A DNA stretch of 39,614 bases, from positions 1 through 39,614 of the IMG/VR virus record IMGVR_UViG_3300043431_000178. The stretch is one strand, 5' to 3'. The stretch is from a virus. Below the pieces are notes generated by a model. The model was not told where the DNA came from and did no database searches. It saw only the letters and a program-made list of their open reading frames with translations. Position numbers and translations under genes: made by a program. This document shows, one piece after another, positions 12,494 to 21,189 of the stretch; the stretch's first letter is position 1, and every line of letters begins with the position of its first letter.

Positions 12494-12771
12494 GCGTAGA
12501 TGAGGTCACGCGGCATGAATTCAATGGGGCCATCGAGGGCATCAGGCGGGAGATCCAGGCGATGGCTGAGAACATCAAGGGCCAGCTCTCCCAGATCCTC
12601 CAGCGCCTTGAGAAGTCCTCAGAAGACTCCAAGAAAATCGTGACACTTGAGGCCAGAATGGATGGCCTAGACAAGCGCTTCGACTCAGCTCAAACGACTG
12701 TCCGTCTTTTGATTGTGGGTCTTGCGACCTCGCTTGCGGGGCACGTATTCAACTTCTTGGCGAGGCGTTAG
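12490..12771 (+). CDS. XhlA-like hemolysin/lysis membrane protein
   Basis: 93 residues: a long amphipathic coiled coil (about 10-68; HEFNGAIEGIRREIQAMAEN at the start) and a single C-terminal membrane span (VRLLIVGLATSLAGHVF). This matches the XhlA plan of a cytoplasmic coiled coil plus a C-terminal anchor, where XhlA works with a holin in Bacillus phages. It ends directly at the portal start. Confidence 0.6.
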   Translation: MSVDEVTRHEFNGAIEGIRREIQAMAENIKGQLSQILQRLEKSSEDSKKIVTLEARMDGLDKRFDSAQTTVRLLIVGLATSLAGHVFNFLARR

Positions 12772-15078
12772 ATGGGCCTCGCGGGCAAGGTCTCCCGGAA
12801 AGTCCTCAAGGCCATCGGCTTCATTGAGTCGGTAGAGACCAGCGAAGAGGATAAAAAGCTGCTGGAGACCATCCGGAAGCATGTCGAGATCGACAATGAA
12901 GCGACCGATCTACAGCGTGAGTTAGAGATCGACGACCTGCGCTACTGCGACCCGATGACCCAGTGGAGTGACTCGGACCGGGCTTCCCGTGAGTCTGAGG
13001 GGCGTCCGTGCCTGACTGAGGATCGGCTTGGTCCGTTCATTACCCAGGTGTGCAACGAGCAACGCAAGAACCGCCCCGCCGTCCAGGTAAACCCTGTCGA
13101 TGGCGGTAGCGACTTGGATACAGCCGAGATCATCCAGGGCATTTTCAGGCACATCGACTACAGCAGCAACGCCGACATGGCGTATGACAACGCCTTCGAG
13201 TCCGCTGTCCGGGTTGGGCGTGGGTTCTACCGTGTCTGCACTGATTACGTCGATGAGGCCGCATCCGATGAGCAGGAGATCCAGGTCAAAATGATCGAAG
13301 ACCCTCACATGGTCTTCATCGACCCTGCGGCGGTTGAGTCCGATTTCTCCGATGCCCGATGGGGGGGCGTCAAGCAATGGCTGTCTGAGTCCGACTTCAA
13401 GGATCAATTCCCCAAGGCGAAGCTGGCCAGTGTTGGGACGGATTCTTGGCGGTCTATCGGTGATGACGAGCCCGACTGGATGAACACGGATGGGTCCGCC
13501 TGCCTGGTGGTCGAATACTTCTACAAGGAAGAGACCAAAGAAACCATCGAGCGCGACGGGAAGAAGCGCCAAGTAGCCAAAACACAGGTGAAGTGGGTCA
13601 AATGCACTGCCGTTGAGATCCTGGAGCGTGGCGACTTCGCTGCCCGGTGGATCCCTATCATTCCTGTTCTCGGGAAGATGGTAAAACAGAACGGAAAGCG
13701 GACCTGGGCTGGGCTTGTGCGACCTGGCAAGGACCCTCAGAAGCGGTTCAACTACCTTCTGACCGCCCAGGTTGAGCGCGTGGCCTTCATTCCCCTTTCT
13801 TCGTGGCTGGCCCCTGAGGGTGCGGTCACGAACAAGCGTGTCTGGGCTGACGCTCATAAGCGCCAGATGGCTATCCTGGAATACAAGCCCACCATTGACG
13901 GCGTCCCCGTTGACCGCCCCACCTTCATCAGCCCTGAGGCCGGGATCGTTGCCATCACCAAGGCACTGGAGGGCGCTGAACAGGGGCTCAAGGGCACCCT
14001 CGGGATGTATGACCCGAGCATCGGTAACCGCCAGGGAAGTGAGTCCGGCGTGGCTATCCAAAGGCTTCAGGCCCAGGGTGAGACCGGGAATTACCACTTC
14101 CAGGACAACCTTGCCAGGGCGCAGCGGCATGAGGGTCGGATCCGCCTCGACCTAGTGAAGTCCATCTATGACACGGATCGCATCGTCCAGGTGGTGGGCG
14201 AAGACGGAACACGTAACACGGTCAGGATCAACGGCCCTATCGAGAACGTAGCCCAGGCCCACAAGAAGGAAGCTATTGGAAAGACGTTCAGCCTCACCAC
14301 CGGGAAATACGATGTGACCATGAGTTCCGGCCCCAGCTACCAGAGCAGGCGTCAAGAGGACCGTGCGTTCCTGCTGGGCATGACCCAGGGTCCGCTTGGT
14401 GAAATCATCGCCATGAAGGCACCGGATCTAGTCGCCAAAACGATGGATAGCCCTATCGCCCGGGAACTGGCTAAGCGGCTGACGCCTCCCGAGTTTGCGG
14501 AGAACCCCGAGGGCGGTGCCCCGATCCCGCCGCAGGTTCAGCAGGCTCTCCAGATGGCCCAGCAGAAAGACCAGCAGGCCGGAATGATGATTGAGCAGTT
14601 GACCGCCAAGGTCCATGAGCTGATGGACCAAGTTGAGGACAACCGTGCCAAGGCGGAAGCCGAGATGGCAAAGGCCGAGCTAGATTCGCAGACCAAGATC
14701 CAGATCGCCCAGATGGACAATGAGGCCAAGATCCTTATCGCCGAGGCCCAGATCATGGGCGCGGGTGCTATCCCTGAGTTAAAGGCCAAGGTGGATGAAC
14801 TGAACCGCCAGCAAGAGGAGATCGCCGAGCTTGCGCTTCACCTCCATGGCGCGATGGGTGCGGGGATGCCTCCTGAGGCCCAGGAACCCGCAGACCCATC
14901 CGAGCCCGTAGAAGCCAAGCCGGACCCCATGCACAAACTGATGGAAGGCCACTCGGCTGCACTCCAGAGCATCGCCGAGGCACTGAAGCGATCCAGTGGC
15001 CCCCGGAAGCGGACCCTCATAAACGGCCCTGATGGGGCACCCACTGGGTTGATTGATGAGCCCGGGGAGGGTGAGTAA
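12772..15078 (+). CDS. P22-like portal protein
   Basis: 768 residues, near the 725 of P22 gp1. The N-terminal and wing/stem regions show the P22 portal pattern: RYCDPMTQWSDSDR near 58, GRPCLTEDRLGPFITQVCNE, then NPVDGGSDLDTAEIIQGIFR. The C-terminal 200 residues are Gln/Ala/Glu-rich coiled coil (about 565-690), the barrel-like part in P22, followed by a Pro-rich tail. Twelve copies would form the DNA gate of the head and bind terminase and the gp4-like adaptor. It starts the structural operon. Confidence 0.92.
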   Translation: MGLAGKVSRKVLKAIGFIESVETSEEDKKLLETIRKHVEIDNEATDLQRELEIDDLRYCDPMTQWSDSDRASRESEGRPCLTEDRLGPFITQVCNEQRKNRPAVQVNPVDGGSDLDTAEIIQGIFRHIDYSSNADMAYDNAFESAVRVGRGFYRVCTDYVDEAASDEQEIQVKMIEDPHMVFIDPAAVESDFSDARWGGVKQWLSESDFKDQFPKAKLASVGTDSWRSIGDDEPDWMNTDGSACLVVEYFYKEETKETIERDGKKRQVAKTQVKWVKCTAVEILERGDFAARWIPIIPVLGKMVKQNGKRTWAGLVRPGKDPQKRFNYLLTAQVERVAFIPLSSWLAPEGAVTNKRVWADAHKRQMAILEYKPTIDGVPVDRPTFISPEAGIVAITKALEGAEQGLKGTLGMYDPSIGNRQGSESGVAIQRLQAQGETGNYHFQDNLARAQRHEGRIRLDLVKSIYDTDRIVQVVGEDGTRNTVRINGPIENVAQAHKKEAIGKTFSLTTGKYDVTMSSGPSYQSRRQEDRAFLLGMTQGPLGEIIAMKAPDLVAKTMDSPIARELAKRLTPPEFAENPEGGAPIPPQVQQALQMAQQKDQQAGMMIEQLTAKVHELMDQVEDNRAKAEAEMAKAELDSQTKIQIAQMDNEAKILIAEAQIMGAGAIPELKAKVDELNRQQEEIAELALHLHGAMGAGMPPEAQEPADPSEPVEAKPDPMHKLMEGHSAALQSIAEALKRSSGPRKRTLINGPDGAPTGLIDEPGEGE

Positions 15079-15467
15079 TGGGCGTGATCTATCAGGCTTC
15101 TCTCAGAACCACGCGCATGAATGCCGTGGAGACCGACATCGACTCAGGCGTGGGTGCCGGGACGCTTGAGATTGGGACCACTGGCTTCGCTTCGACGCTG
15201 GTCACATTCACGCTGTCTGATCCTGCCGGGGTTGTGGCTGGCGATGTGCTGACTGGTTCTGGTATGCCGAAGACCGCCACGGCTGCGGCTGGTGGTGTCG
15301 CGGCTGAGGCTCGGATCAAGAACAGCACCGGAACGGTCATCGTGTCTGGCCTGACCGTGGGCACCTCTGGGACCAATGTGATCATCAGCCCCTCAACCAC
15401 GATCAGCAACGGGCAGACCTGCAACCTGACCGCGTTGACCATCACCCACAACACGGCGGGGGTCTGA
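15078..15467 (+). CDS. Hypothetical structural protein
   Basis: 129 residues of Thr/Gly/Val-rich beta sequence (TLVTFTLSDPAGVVAGDVLT), typical of small decoration or head-fibre proteins. Position between portal and scaffold suggests a virion role. ATG overlaps the portal stop. Confidence 0.6.
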   Translation: MGVIYQASLRTTRMNAVETDIDSGVGAGTLEIGTTGFASTLVTFTLSDPAGVVAGDVLTGSGMPKTATAAAGGVAAEARIKNSTGTVIVSGLTVGTSGTNVIISPSTTISNGQTCNLTALTITHNTAGV

Positions 15468-16258
15468 TGGCTATTGCCTCCCGTGATGACTACATCGCAT
15501 CCGTCAAGCAGCGGCTAACGATCAACAAGACTGCCAGCATCGTGGCTACGGCCTTCCAGCAGACCCAGAACATTCAAGCGGCAGGCAATCCAGGCGCTGG
15601 CACCCTGGCGGGGACTTCAACCGTTGCAGGCATCATCCAGACGGATGCCCTCGCTGGCTACCCGATCATCAATGCCTTCACTGGCGGTGCTACGGGCTAC
15701 CTGACTAGGGTGGAGGCTACCGCGCCCGTGGTGATGTCCATCACCATCGCTGACGTTCTATGGAAGGCTGGGCCTTACCCGTTCAACGCGAATGTGGCTG
15801 TGACCTCGCCTACTTGGGCTGGTCGGGTTCCCGGTGGGACAGACTTCACGGGGTTGGAACTCTGGGTTGAGGCTGTAACAGCCTTCACGGGCATCCCAGC
15901 GGTAACAGTTGCCTACACCGGTCAGGGCGCTGCTGCTGGGACTACCGGCGCTGTTGCTGCTCCCGCTGCGTTGGGCATCGCTCGGCAATACCAGTTGCCG
16001 CTTGCCTCGGGTGACAACGGGCTTCAGTCCATTACAAACGTGACTTGCGCGACAGCCACTGTGGGCACCTTCAATGTCCTTGTGGTGCGGCCTCTGTTCC
16101 GATTCCGAATCCCGGTTGCCGCTTACACGATGAACTTCGACCTGACTCAGACGGGGATGCCGCAGGTATTCGCTGACTCGGCTCTCCAGGCGTTGATCGC
16201 TCCCGATTCAACCGCAACCTCCACGCCTTATGTGGCTCTTGAAGTGGCGAACAAGTAA
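15467..16258 (+). CDS. Hypothetical structural protein, possibly decoration
   Basis: 263 residues. A helical start (SRDDYIASVKQRLTINKTAS) resembles phage head-decoration proteins, followed by a beta-rich body with few charges. It may be a capsid-associated protein. ATG overlaps the previous stop; the next ATG overlaps its own stop. Confidence 0.6.
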   Translation: MAIASRDDYIASVKQRLTINKTASIVATAFQQTQNIQAAGNPGAGTLAGTSTVAGIIQTDALAGYPIINAFTGGATGYLTRVEATAPVVMSITIADVLWKAGPYPFNANVAVTSPTWAGRVPGGTDFTGLELWVEAVTAFTGIPAVTVAYTGQGAAAGTTGAVAAPAALGIARQYQLPLASGDNGLQSITNVTCATATVGTFNVLVVRPLFRFRIPVAAYTMNFDLTQTGMPQVFADSALQALIAPDSTATSTPYVALEVANK

Positions 16259-17127
16259 TGGCGCTCCCATCCAAACTAGGCCCGATTGACCGTCACATCG
16301 GCGGTCTTGCGGGCAGTTTGGCGTCTTACGGGGCCAATGCTGACGCGGTGGTCCAGCAGTCGTTCTTCGAGGCTGGTGCAACTGCTGTCTCGCTGTCCCT
16401 GTCTGCCACTGAGGGCGCGGACCTGTGTGCCTCTACGGTTGCGCTGGTTGCCGCCTCTGCCGACCTGTCGCTTGCTGCTACGGAAGGAGCCGACCTTGCC
16501 TCAGCGACTGCGGGACTGGCTGTTTCGGCTAATTTGGCAGGAACCGAGGGTGCCGACACGGCTTCGGGTGCTGTTGCTGCGGTGGTATCTGCGGCACTGA
16601 GCTCCACTGAGGGGGCTGATACTGCGGCTTCCAATGTGTCCCTGCTGATCACGGCAAGCATGGCGGCTGTGGAGGGTGCAGACCTCTGCGCTGCGTCCAT
16701 GGATGTGGTAGCGGCTGCGTCTGTGGACATGGCCCTGGATGCCGCGGAAGGGGCGGACGAATGCTTGGCCTCTATGGAGATTGTGGTTCCCCAGGTTGTG
16801 CCCCCACCTTCTTACACTTCGACTGCGGGTGGCGGCGCAACCGTCCCGGTGACTGACGACAATCTAGGTGTCTGGCTTGAAGATACCGACGAATCCTCCA
16901 TCGTGCCTGCCACGCCTCTGGCCCAGCCACGCGCACCCAGGCGGGTCACTATCGCTGCGGGTCCAACGGGTTTGGACCTAGCAATAGCTCCACCCTATCG
17001 GGAACCAGTGGCAGAGCCCGTGGTTCTCAAAACTCTCCAGGCCCAATTAGACGGCATTGAGTCGGCTAGGGTGCTGAAGGCGAAACACAACAACCACGCT
17101 TTGCGGCTTCTGCTGCTGGCGTCCTAA
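16258..17127 (+). CDS. Repeat-containing structural protein (EGAD repeats)
   Basis: 289 residues. Six copies of a unit carrying TEGAD (or VEGAD, AEGAD) occur at residues 52, 76, 97, 118, 139 and 164, with spacing 24, 21, 21, 21, 25 and an Ala/Ser/Val beta-like pattern between. A Pro-rich hinge (VVPPPSYTS) and a C-terminal region (QPRAPRRVTIAAGP, then a basic helix) follow. Similar EAAD/EGAD repeats occur in phage and prophage proteins of unknown role. It may be a fibrous virion component. Confidence 0.65.
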   Translation: MALPSKLGPIDRHIGGLAGSLASYGANADAVVQQSFFEAGATAVSLSLSATEGADLCASTVALVAASADLSLAATEGADLASATAGLAVSANLAGTEGADTASGAVAAVVSAALSSTEGADTAASNVSLLITASMAAVEGADLCAASMDVVAAASVDMALDAAEGADECLASMEIVVPQVVPPPSYTSTAGGGATVPVTDDNLGVWLEDTDESSIVPATPLAQPRAPRRVTIAAGPTGLDLAIAPPYREPVAEPVVLKTLQAQLDGIESARVLKAKHNNHALRLLLLAS

Positions 17128-17156
17128 CCGCTGGCTGACGCCGGTATGGAGTAGAA

Positions 17157-17915
17157 ATGCCTGACCAAGACGAAAGCTACCAGCTCATCGACGCACAGGA
17201 ACATGACGGCGAAACGCTAGATCTCGCTGTCGATGAACCCGTGCCCCCCGTTGAGCCTGAACCCGAACCGGCCCCAGAACCTGAACCGGAGACCCCGGAA
17301 CAGATCGAGGAAAAGAAAAAGCTGACCGGTTCAGCCCGTGCAAAGGCCAAGGCCGAGCGATTGGCTGAGGATCTGAGGCAGGCTAACGAGCGGATCGCTG
17401 CGCTTGAGCGTGGCAACCAGCCCGAAAAGCCAGCTCCCACGGGAGCCAGCGGCGCTCCGACCCAGGATCAGTTCGAGAGCCATGCCGAATGGGTGGAAGC
17501 CCTGACGGACTGGAAACTTGAGCAGAAGCTGGCAGAGCGCGACCAAAAGGCCCAGGTTCAGAAGGTAACCCAGTCTTGGGAAGAAAAGAAGGAAGCCGCC
17601 AGGAAAGAACTGGATGACTTCGACGAAGTTCTTGCCGACATGGAGACGCCTGCCCCTGTGGTGGTTGCGGTCATGGCGGAATCGGAACACTCAGCGAAGA
17701 TCGCCTATTACCTGGGTCAGCATCCCGACGAACTGAAGAAGATCAACCAGATGGCCCCACCCGCCGCCGCGCTTGCCGTGGCTCGAATCGAGGCTGGGTT
17801 CACGAAGGTTGATCCTCCGACCCCCAAACCAACCACCAAGGCCCCAGCCCCCCTGCGTCCTACGCATGGCGGCGCTGCGGCACCCCAGGAAGACGCGGGA
17901 TACACCATCTATTGA
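17157..17915 (+). CDS. Scaffolding protein
   Basis: 252 residues: acidic start, a Pro-Glu hinge (PEPEPAPEPEPETPEQ near 33-48), a coiled coil (ARAKAKAERLAEDLRQANER), and a helical C-terminus with a Lys/Pro-rich tail. Position just before the coat gene and this composition match P22 gp8-type scaffolds (303 residues), which nucleate procapsid assembly and then leave. GGAG lies about 6 bp upstream of the ATG. Confidence 0.75.
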   Translation: MPDQDESYQLIDAQEHDGETLDLAVDEPVPPVEPEPEPAPEPEPETPEQIEEKKKLTGSARAKAKAERLAEDLRQANERIAALERGNQPEKPAPTGASGAPTQDQFESHAEWVEALTDWKLEQKLAERDQKAQVQKVTQSWEEKKEAARKELDDFDEVLADMETPAPVVVAVMAESEHSAKIAYYLGQHPDELKKINQMAPPAAALAVARIEAGFTKVDPPTPKPTTKAPAPLRPTHGGAAAPQEDAGYTIY

Positions 17916-17949
17916 TGGCCCGTACCTGGCATTTTGAGGAAAACCTCCC

Positions 17950-19167
17950 ATGCCTGTGACTAACACTTTCAATAACAGGGCAAACATCACCAAGGCTGCC
18001 CTGAAATACATCGAGAACAACTGCGTGTTCATGAAGCATGTGAACCGTGGCTACGATGACCAGTATCGTCAGGATGGCGCGAAGTCCGGCGACACCGCGA
18101 ACATCCGCATCCCCGGTTACGGTGCCTACCGTAGCGGGAAAGTGGCCGCTCCTACCGGTAACAACGAGACGTATGTCCCCGTGGTCCTCCAGCAGGGCGG
18201 CGCGGACTTCCAGCTCTCCAGCAAGGAAAAGACCCTGAACGTGGACGAAATGATCACGATCATGGGGCCTCGCATTTCCAGCGTGGTTTCCGAGATCGAC
18301 CGCCAGGGCCTTGAGCTTGTTCGCGGCCTGTCCCAGGCCACCGGCACCCCCGGAACGGCTCCCACCGATCTGAAGCCCTTCACCGATGCCTACGCCAAGA
18401 TGAGCAAGTTTGGCGCGCCCACCGATGACAACATTTCGGCCATTCTGGACTTTGATACTCAGTCCAGCCTCGTGAATGGCCTGGGTTCCCGGTTCCAGAG
18501 CGCCGTTGAGATCGCCCGTCAGTATCGGGAAGGCACTATGGGCATCGCGGCTGGCATGAAGTTCAGCGCCGACCAGATCGTCCCCAGCCACACCGTGGGC
18601 ACCTTCGGGACTTCCACTCCCCTGATGGCCGCGAACAGCGCCGATGGGGACGCGACGATCAGCACGAATGGCTGGGCCTCCGGCGCTTCGACCCTGAACG
18701 CTGGTGACGTGATCCAGATCGCGGGCGTCTACGCGGTGAATGCGGTTACCAAGCAGTCCACCGGCAAGCTCATGGACTTCCGGATCACCACCACGACCGC
18801 TGACTCTGGCGGTGCCATGGCGACCCTCCCCATCAGCCCCGCGCTGACCCTCACCGGCCCCTTGCAGAACATCAGCGCCCTGCCGCTCTCCAGCGCCAAG
18901 GTCTATGTCTTCGGCAAGAACGACAACACCTACAGCGGCCTTGTCAGCCCCCTCAACGTGGTCTTCCACAAGGACGCCTTCGTTCTGGCCTCCGCTGACC
19001 TCGCTTCCGTCCCCGGCTCTACCCGCATGAAGTCCAGCAAGCTCGATTTCTCGATCCGCGTCTCCGAGTTCTGGGATGGCCGGACGGACGATCAGCTTTA
19101 CCGCTTGGACGTTCTCTTCGGCTGGGCCACCCTGCGGCCTCAGTTCGCCTGCCGCGTTCAGGGCTAA
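17950..19167 (+). CDS. P22-like major coat protein
   Basis: 405 residues (P22 gp5 has 430). The N-terminus (TNTFNNRANITKAALKYIEN, then NNCVFMKHVNRGYDDQ) and the middle (GGADFQLSSKEKTLNVDEMI, RISSVVSEIDRQGLELV) follow the P22 coat family, HK97 fold with an inserted domain. AAAACCTCCC precedes the ATG, a weak ribosome site; GAGGA lies a little further up. Usage of strong codons is highest here, as expected for the most abundant protein. Followed by a decoration-type gene and a terminator-like hairpin. Confidence 0.9.
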   Translation: MPVTNTFNNRANITKAALKYIENNCVFMKHVNRGYDDQYRQDGAKSGDTANIRIPGYGAYRSGKVAAPTGNNETYVPVVLQQGGADFQLSSKEKTLNVDEMITIMGPRISSVVSEIDRQGLELVRGLSQATGTPGTAPTDLKPFTDAYAKMSKFGAPTDDNISAILDFDTQSSLVNGLGSRFQSAVEIARQYREGTMGIAAGMKFSADQIVPSHTVGTFGTSTPLMAANSADGDATISTNGWASGASTLNAGDVIQIAGVYAVNAVTKQSTGKLMDFRITTTTADSGGAMATLPISPALTLTGPLQNISALPLSSAKVYVFGKNDNTYSGLVSPLNVVFHKDAFVLASADLASVPGSTRMKSSKLDFSIRVSEFWDGRTDDQLYRLDVLFGWATLRPQFACRVQG

Positions 19168-19194
19168 CCCTAACCATTCAAAGGAGAATGAAAC

Positions 19195-19620
19195 ATGGCA
19201 ACTTCTACCCCCTACCAGACCGTCATCAGTGATGATCAGCCCGGAATGTATGTGATGACCGTCCCGGTCTTCGCGGCTTCTGCCATTGCGAACGCTGACG
19301 AACTGACGGACTTCATCCCCGGCCATCCCTTCGAGATCACCGGCATCGAGTTCGTCTGTGTGACCCCGATCACCACCGCGGCCAAGACTGCGCTTCTCAA
19401 ACCCTATATCGACGGGACTGTGGTCCCTGGCACGGCGACCGCCGTTGCTGGTGCCATCGCCAAGGGCGTTGTGAAGACCGCCTTCGTGGCCTCGGGTGCC
19501 AAGCTCTATGGCTCGGCTACCAGCAAGATCAAGCTGACCGCCTCTAGCGTCACCGCCTTTGTCGAGGGCGCGGGCTACTGGGCTGTCCACATCCGCAACC
19601 TGGGCGGTAACGCGACCTAG
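19195..19620 (+). CDS. Hypothetical head protein after coat
   Basis: 141 residues, beta-rich, with a Tyr-Val-rich start and a Gly/Ala-rich body (PGTATAVAGAIAKGVVKTAF). AAAGGAGAATGAAAC gives a strong ribosome site. Its location right after coat suggests a decoration or stabilising protein. Confidence 0.6.
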   Translation: MATSTPYQTVISDDQPGMYVMTVPVFAASAIANADELTDFIPGHPFEITGIEFVCVTPITTAAKTALLKPYIDGTVVPGTATAVAGAIAKGVVKTAFVASGAKLYGSATSKIKLTASSVTAFVEGAGYWAVHIRNLGGNAT

Positions 19621-19630
19621 GACTGAACAC

Positions 19631-19656
19631 GCCGGGGGGTCTTCGGGCTCCCCGGC
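19631..19656 (+). terminator. UUCG-capped hairpin, partial terminator or attenuator
   Basis: An 11-bp stem (two G-U pairs) from 19631-19641 and 19646-19656 closes on a C(UUCG)G tetraloop, one of the most stable RNA hairpins. It is followed by CCTTTC, too weak for full termination. Placed after the coat and decoration genes, it would reduce readthrough into the less abundant tail genes or protect the 3' end of coat mRNA. Confidence 0.65.
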
Positions 19657-19672
19657 CCTTTCGAGGTGATCC

Positions 19673-20059
19673 ATGCCCGCAAGCGGCACGACAGTCCTTA
19701 AAACGGGAAGCCTGGTCACAACTGCCGTCACGGCGGATCAGGTGATTCGCAGCCACATCGTTTCACCGGGCAAGAAGTTCGTTCTGTCCTACCTTTCTGC
19801 CAATGTCCGGCTGACCACCTTCGCCACCACGGCCACGAATTTCGGGAAGGTGAGCATTGAGGGGCCAAGCGGGACCAAACTCCAAACCTTCATGTGCGCT
19901 GGCCCCGGTGTCTTGAACGCTCCCGTCTATGTAGAGCTTCCCGAACCCATGACGATCATCGGCAATTCTGACGGAACGACCGTGGTCCGGATTGTAGTCA
20001 CCCCTGCCGCTGCCACGTCGTTTACGTGGGAAGGAAACCTTGGAGGTTACGAGCTATGA
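19673..20059 (+). CDS. Hypothetical structural protein
   Basis: 128 residues, Thr/Val-rich beta protein (VLKTGSLVTTAVTADQVIRS). GAGGTGATCC precedes the ATG. No family recognised; virion location inferred from context. Confidence 0.6.
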   Translation: MPASGTTVLKTGSLVTTAVTADQVIRSHIVSPGKKFVLSYLSANVRLTTFATTATNFGKVSIEGPSGTKLQTFMCAGPGVLNAPVYVELPEPMTIIGNSDGTTVVRIVVTPAAATSFTWEGNLGGYEL

Positions 20060-20280
20060 GCCGTCAATACCCTCGCTGGATCCACCACCTGAGCGGACGG
20101 TCTGTGATCGTCAACAGCCCCGATCACGAGGCTGCGCAGGGTGAGGGCTGGTATGACACGCCTGCTGACTTCCCCGCTTCTGAAGCGGTCCTTGAGCCTG
20201 TTCCGGCCTTGCCTGATAACAACGGGCCTGCCGAGAAGGTGAAGGGCAAGCCTGGGCCTAAGCCCAAGGTGAAGGGATAA
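20056..20280 (+). CDS. Hypothetical small protein with Lys/Pro tail
   Basis: 74 residues. N-terminal YPRWIHHLSGRSVIVNSPDH, then an acidic middle and a tail made of repeated KGKPGPKPKVKG. Small proteins with such starts are common between coat and adaptor genes. ATG overlaps the previous stop. Confidence 0.55.
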   Translation: MSRQYPRWIHHLSGRSVIVNSPDHEAAQGEGWYDTPADFPASEAVLEPVPALPDNNGPAEKVKGKPGPKPKVKG

Positions 20281-20283
20281 CCC

Positions 20284-21015
20284 ATGACCAAGGTTCGAGA
20301 CATCCTGACTGATTCCCTGGTCGAGCTAGGGGTCTTGGACCCGTCGGAAAATATCAGCGCGGGTGCTGCTACCCATGCCTTGCGCGAGTTCAACCGGATG
20401 ATCCAAACCTGGAACATCGAAGACCTCATGGTCTACACGGTGAACCGGCAAACCTTCCCACTCGTTCCAGGCCAACAAGTTTACACAATCGGCGTGGGGG
20501 GCAACTTCAACACGACCACCCCAATCCGTCCAGGCCAGATCGACATGGTCTCTGTGTTGTTCGGAACCCCCGCCGTAGAAATCCCCATCGACATCCTGAA
20601 CGATGAGGAATGGCGGGACATGAGTGTGAAACAGGTCAATTCGACCTTCCCGCTCATGGTTTGGTCGAATGGGAATTACCCCTTGAATCAACTCTCGTTC
20701 TGGCCCGTCCCCCAGATGGTGAATGACGTTGTCCTCTATATCTGGGGGCAGACGACCAGTTTCACCAACATCAATGCAGATGTGACCTTCCCCCAGGGGT
20801 ATGAGGATCTTATGGTCCCGTCCCTTGCACTGAGGCTGGGGCCGTCCTACGGAATCACCCCGAGCAGTGTTACAGCCGCCAAGGCACAGAGCGCAAAGAC
20901 CCTAATCAAACGCATGAATTGGGAACCAACCTACCGAAGCGCAGACTCAGCAATCATGGGCAACGGGACCGGCGCTGACATCTGGCGCAAGTCTCGCGGC
21001 TACGTCCTGGATTAA
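20284..21015 (+). CDS. P22 gp4-like tail accessory / head-tail adaptor
   Basis: 243 residues (P22 gp4 has 166). TKVRDILTDSLVELGVLDP, then ALREFNRMIQTWNIEDLMVY and the FPLVPGQQVYTIG strand, are typical of gp4-like adaptors, which bind under the portal. Late LALRLGPSYG is also typical. The extra length is at the C-terminus. It is placed as in P22, before gp10. Confidence 0.85.
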   Translation: MTKVRDILTDSLVELGVLDPSENISAGAATHALREFNRMIQTWNIEDLMVYTVNRQTFPLVPGQQVYTIGVGGNFNTTTPIRPGQIDMVSVLFGTPAVEIPIDILNDEEWRDMSVKQVNSTFPLMVWSNGNYPLNQLSFWPVPQMVNDVVLYIWGQTTSFTNINADVTFPQGYEDLMVPSLALRLGPSYGITPSSVTAAKAQSAKTLIKRMNWEPTYRSADSAIMGNGTGADIWRKSRGYVLD

Positions 21016-21024
21016 GGAGAACCC

Positions 21025-21189
21025 ATGGCAAAAGAAATCGGAATCCCGAAGAACGCCCCCAAGTCTGTCAAGAAAGCCGATGAAAAGGCTGACAAGGCCA
21101 AGGGCATCAAGGAAGGCTCTAAGGCCGACCTGAAAGAAGACAAGAAGATCATGAAGAAGGCCAAGAAGAATGGGTATAGGCCCTACTGA
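21025..21189 (+). CDS. Lysine-rich small protein
   Basis: 54 residues, about one third Lys (KSVKKADEKADKAKGIKEGS, then KKIMKKAKKNGYRPY). It has AAGGAG before the ATG, and its stop overlaps the gp10-like start (TGATG). Such basic peptides may bind packaged DNA. Too short for a family call. Confidence 0.6.
   Translation: MAKEIGIPKNAPKSVKKADEKADKAKGIKEGSKADLKEDKKIMKKAKKNGYRPY

Noticed and set aside
12922-14130. 402-residue minus-strand open frame
   Set aside because: Antisense shadow of the portal gene.
17860-19731. 623-residue minus-strand open frame
   Set aside because: It is antisense to the coat gene and follows from its strong codon bias; it has no ribosome site and no family resemblance.
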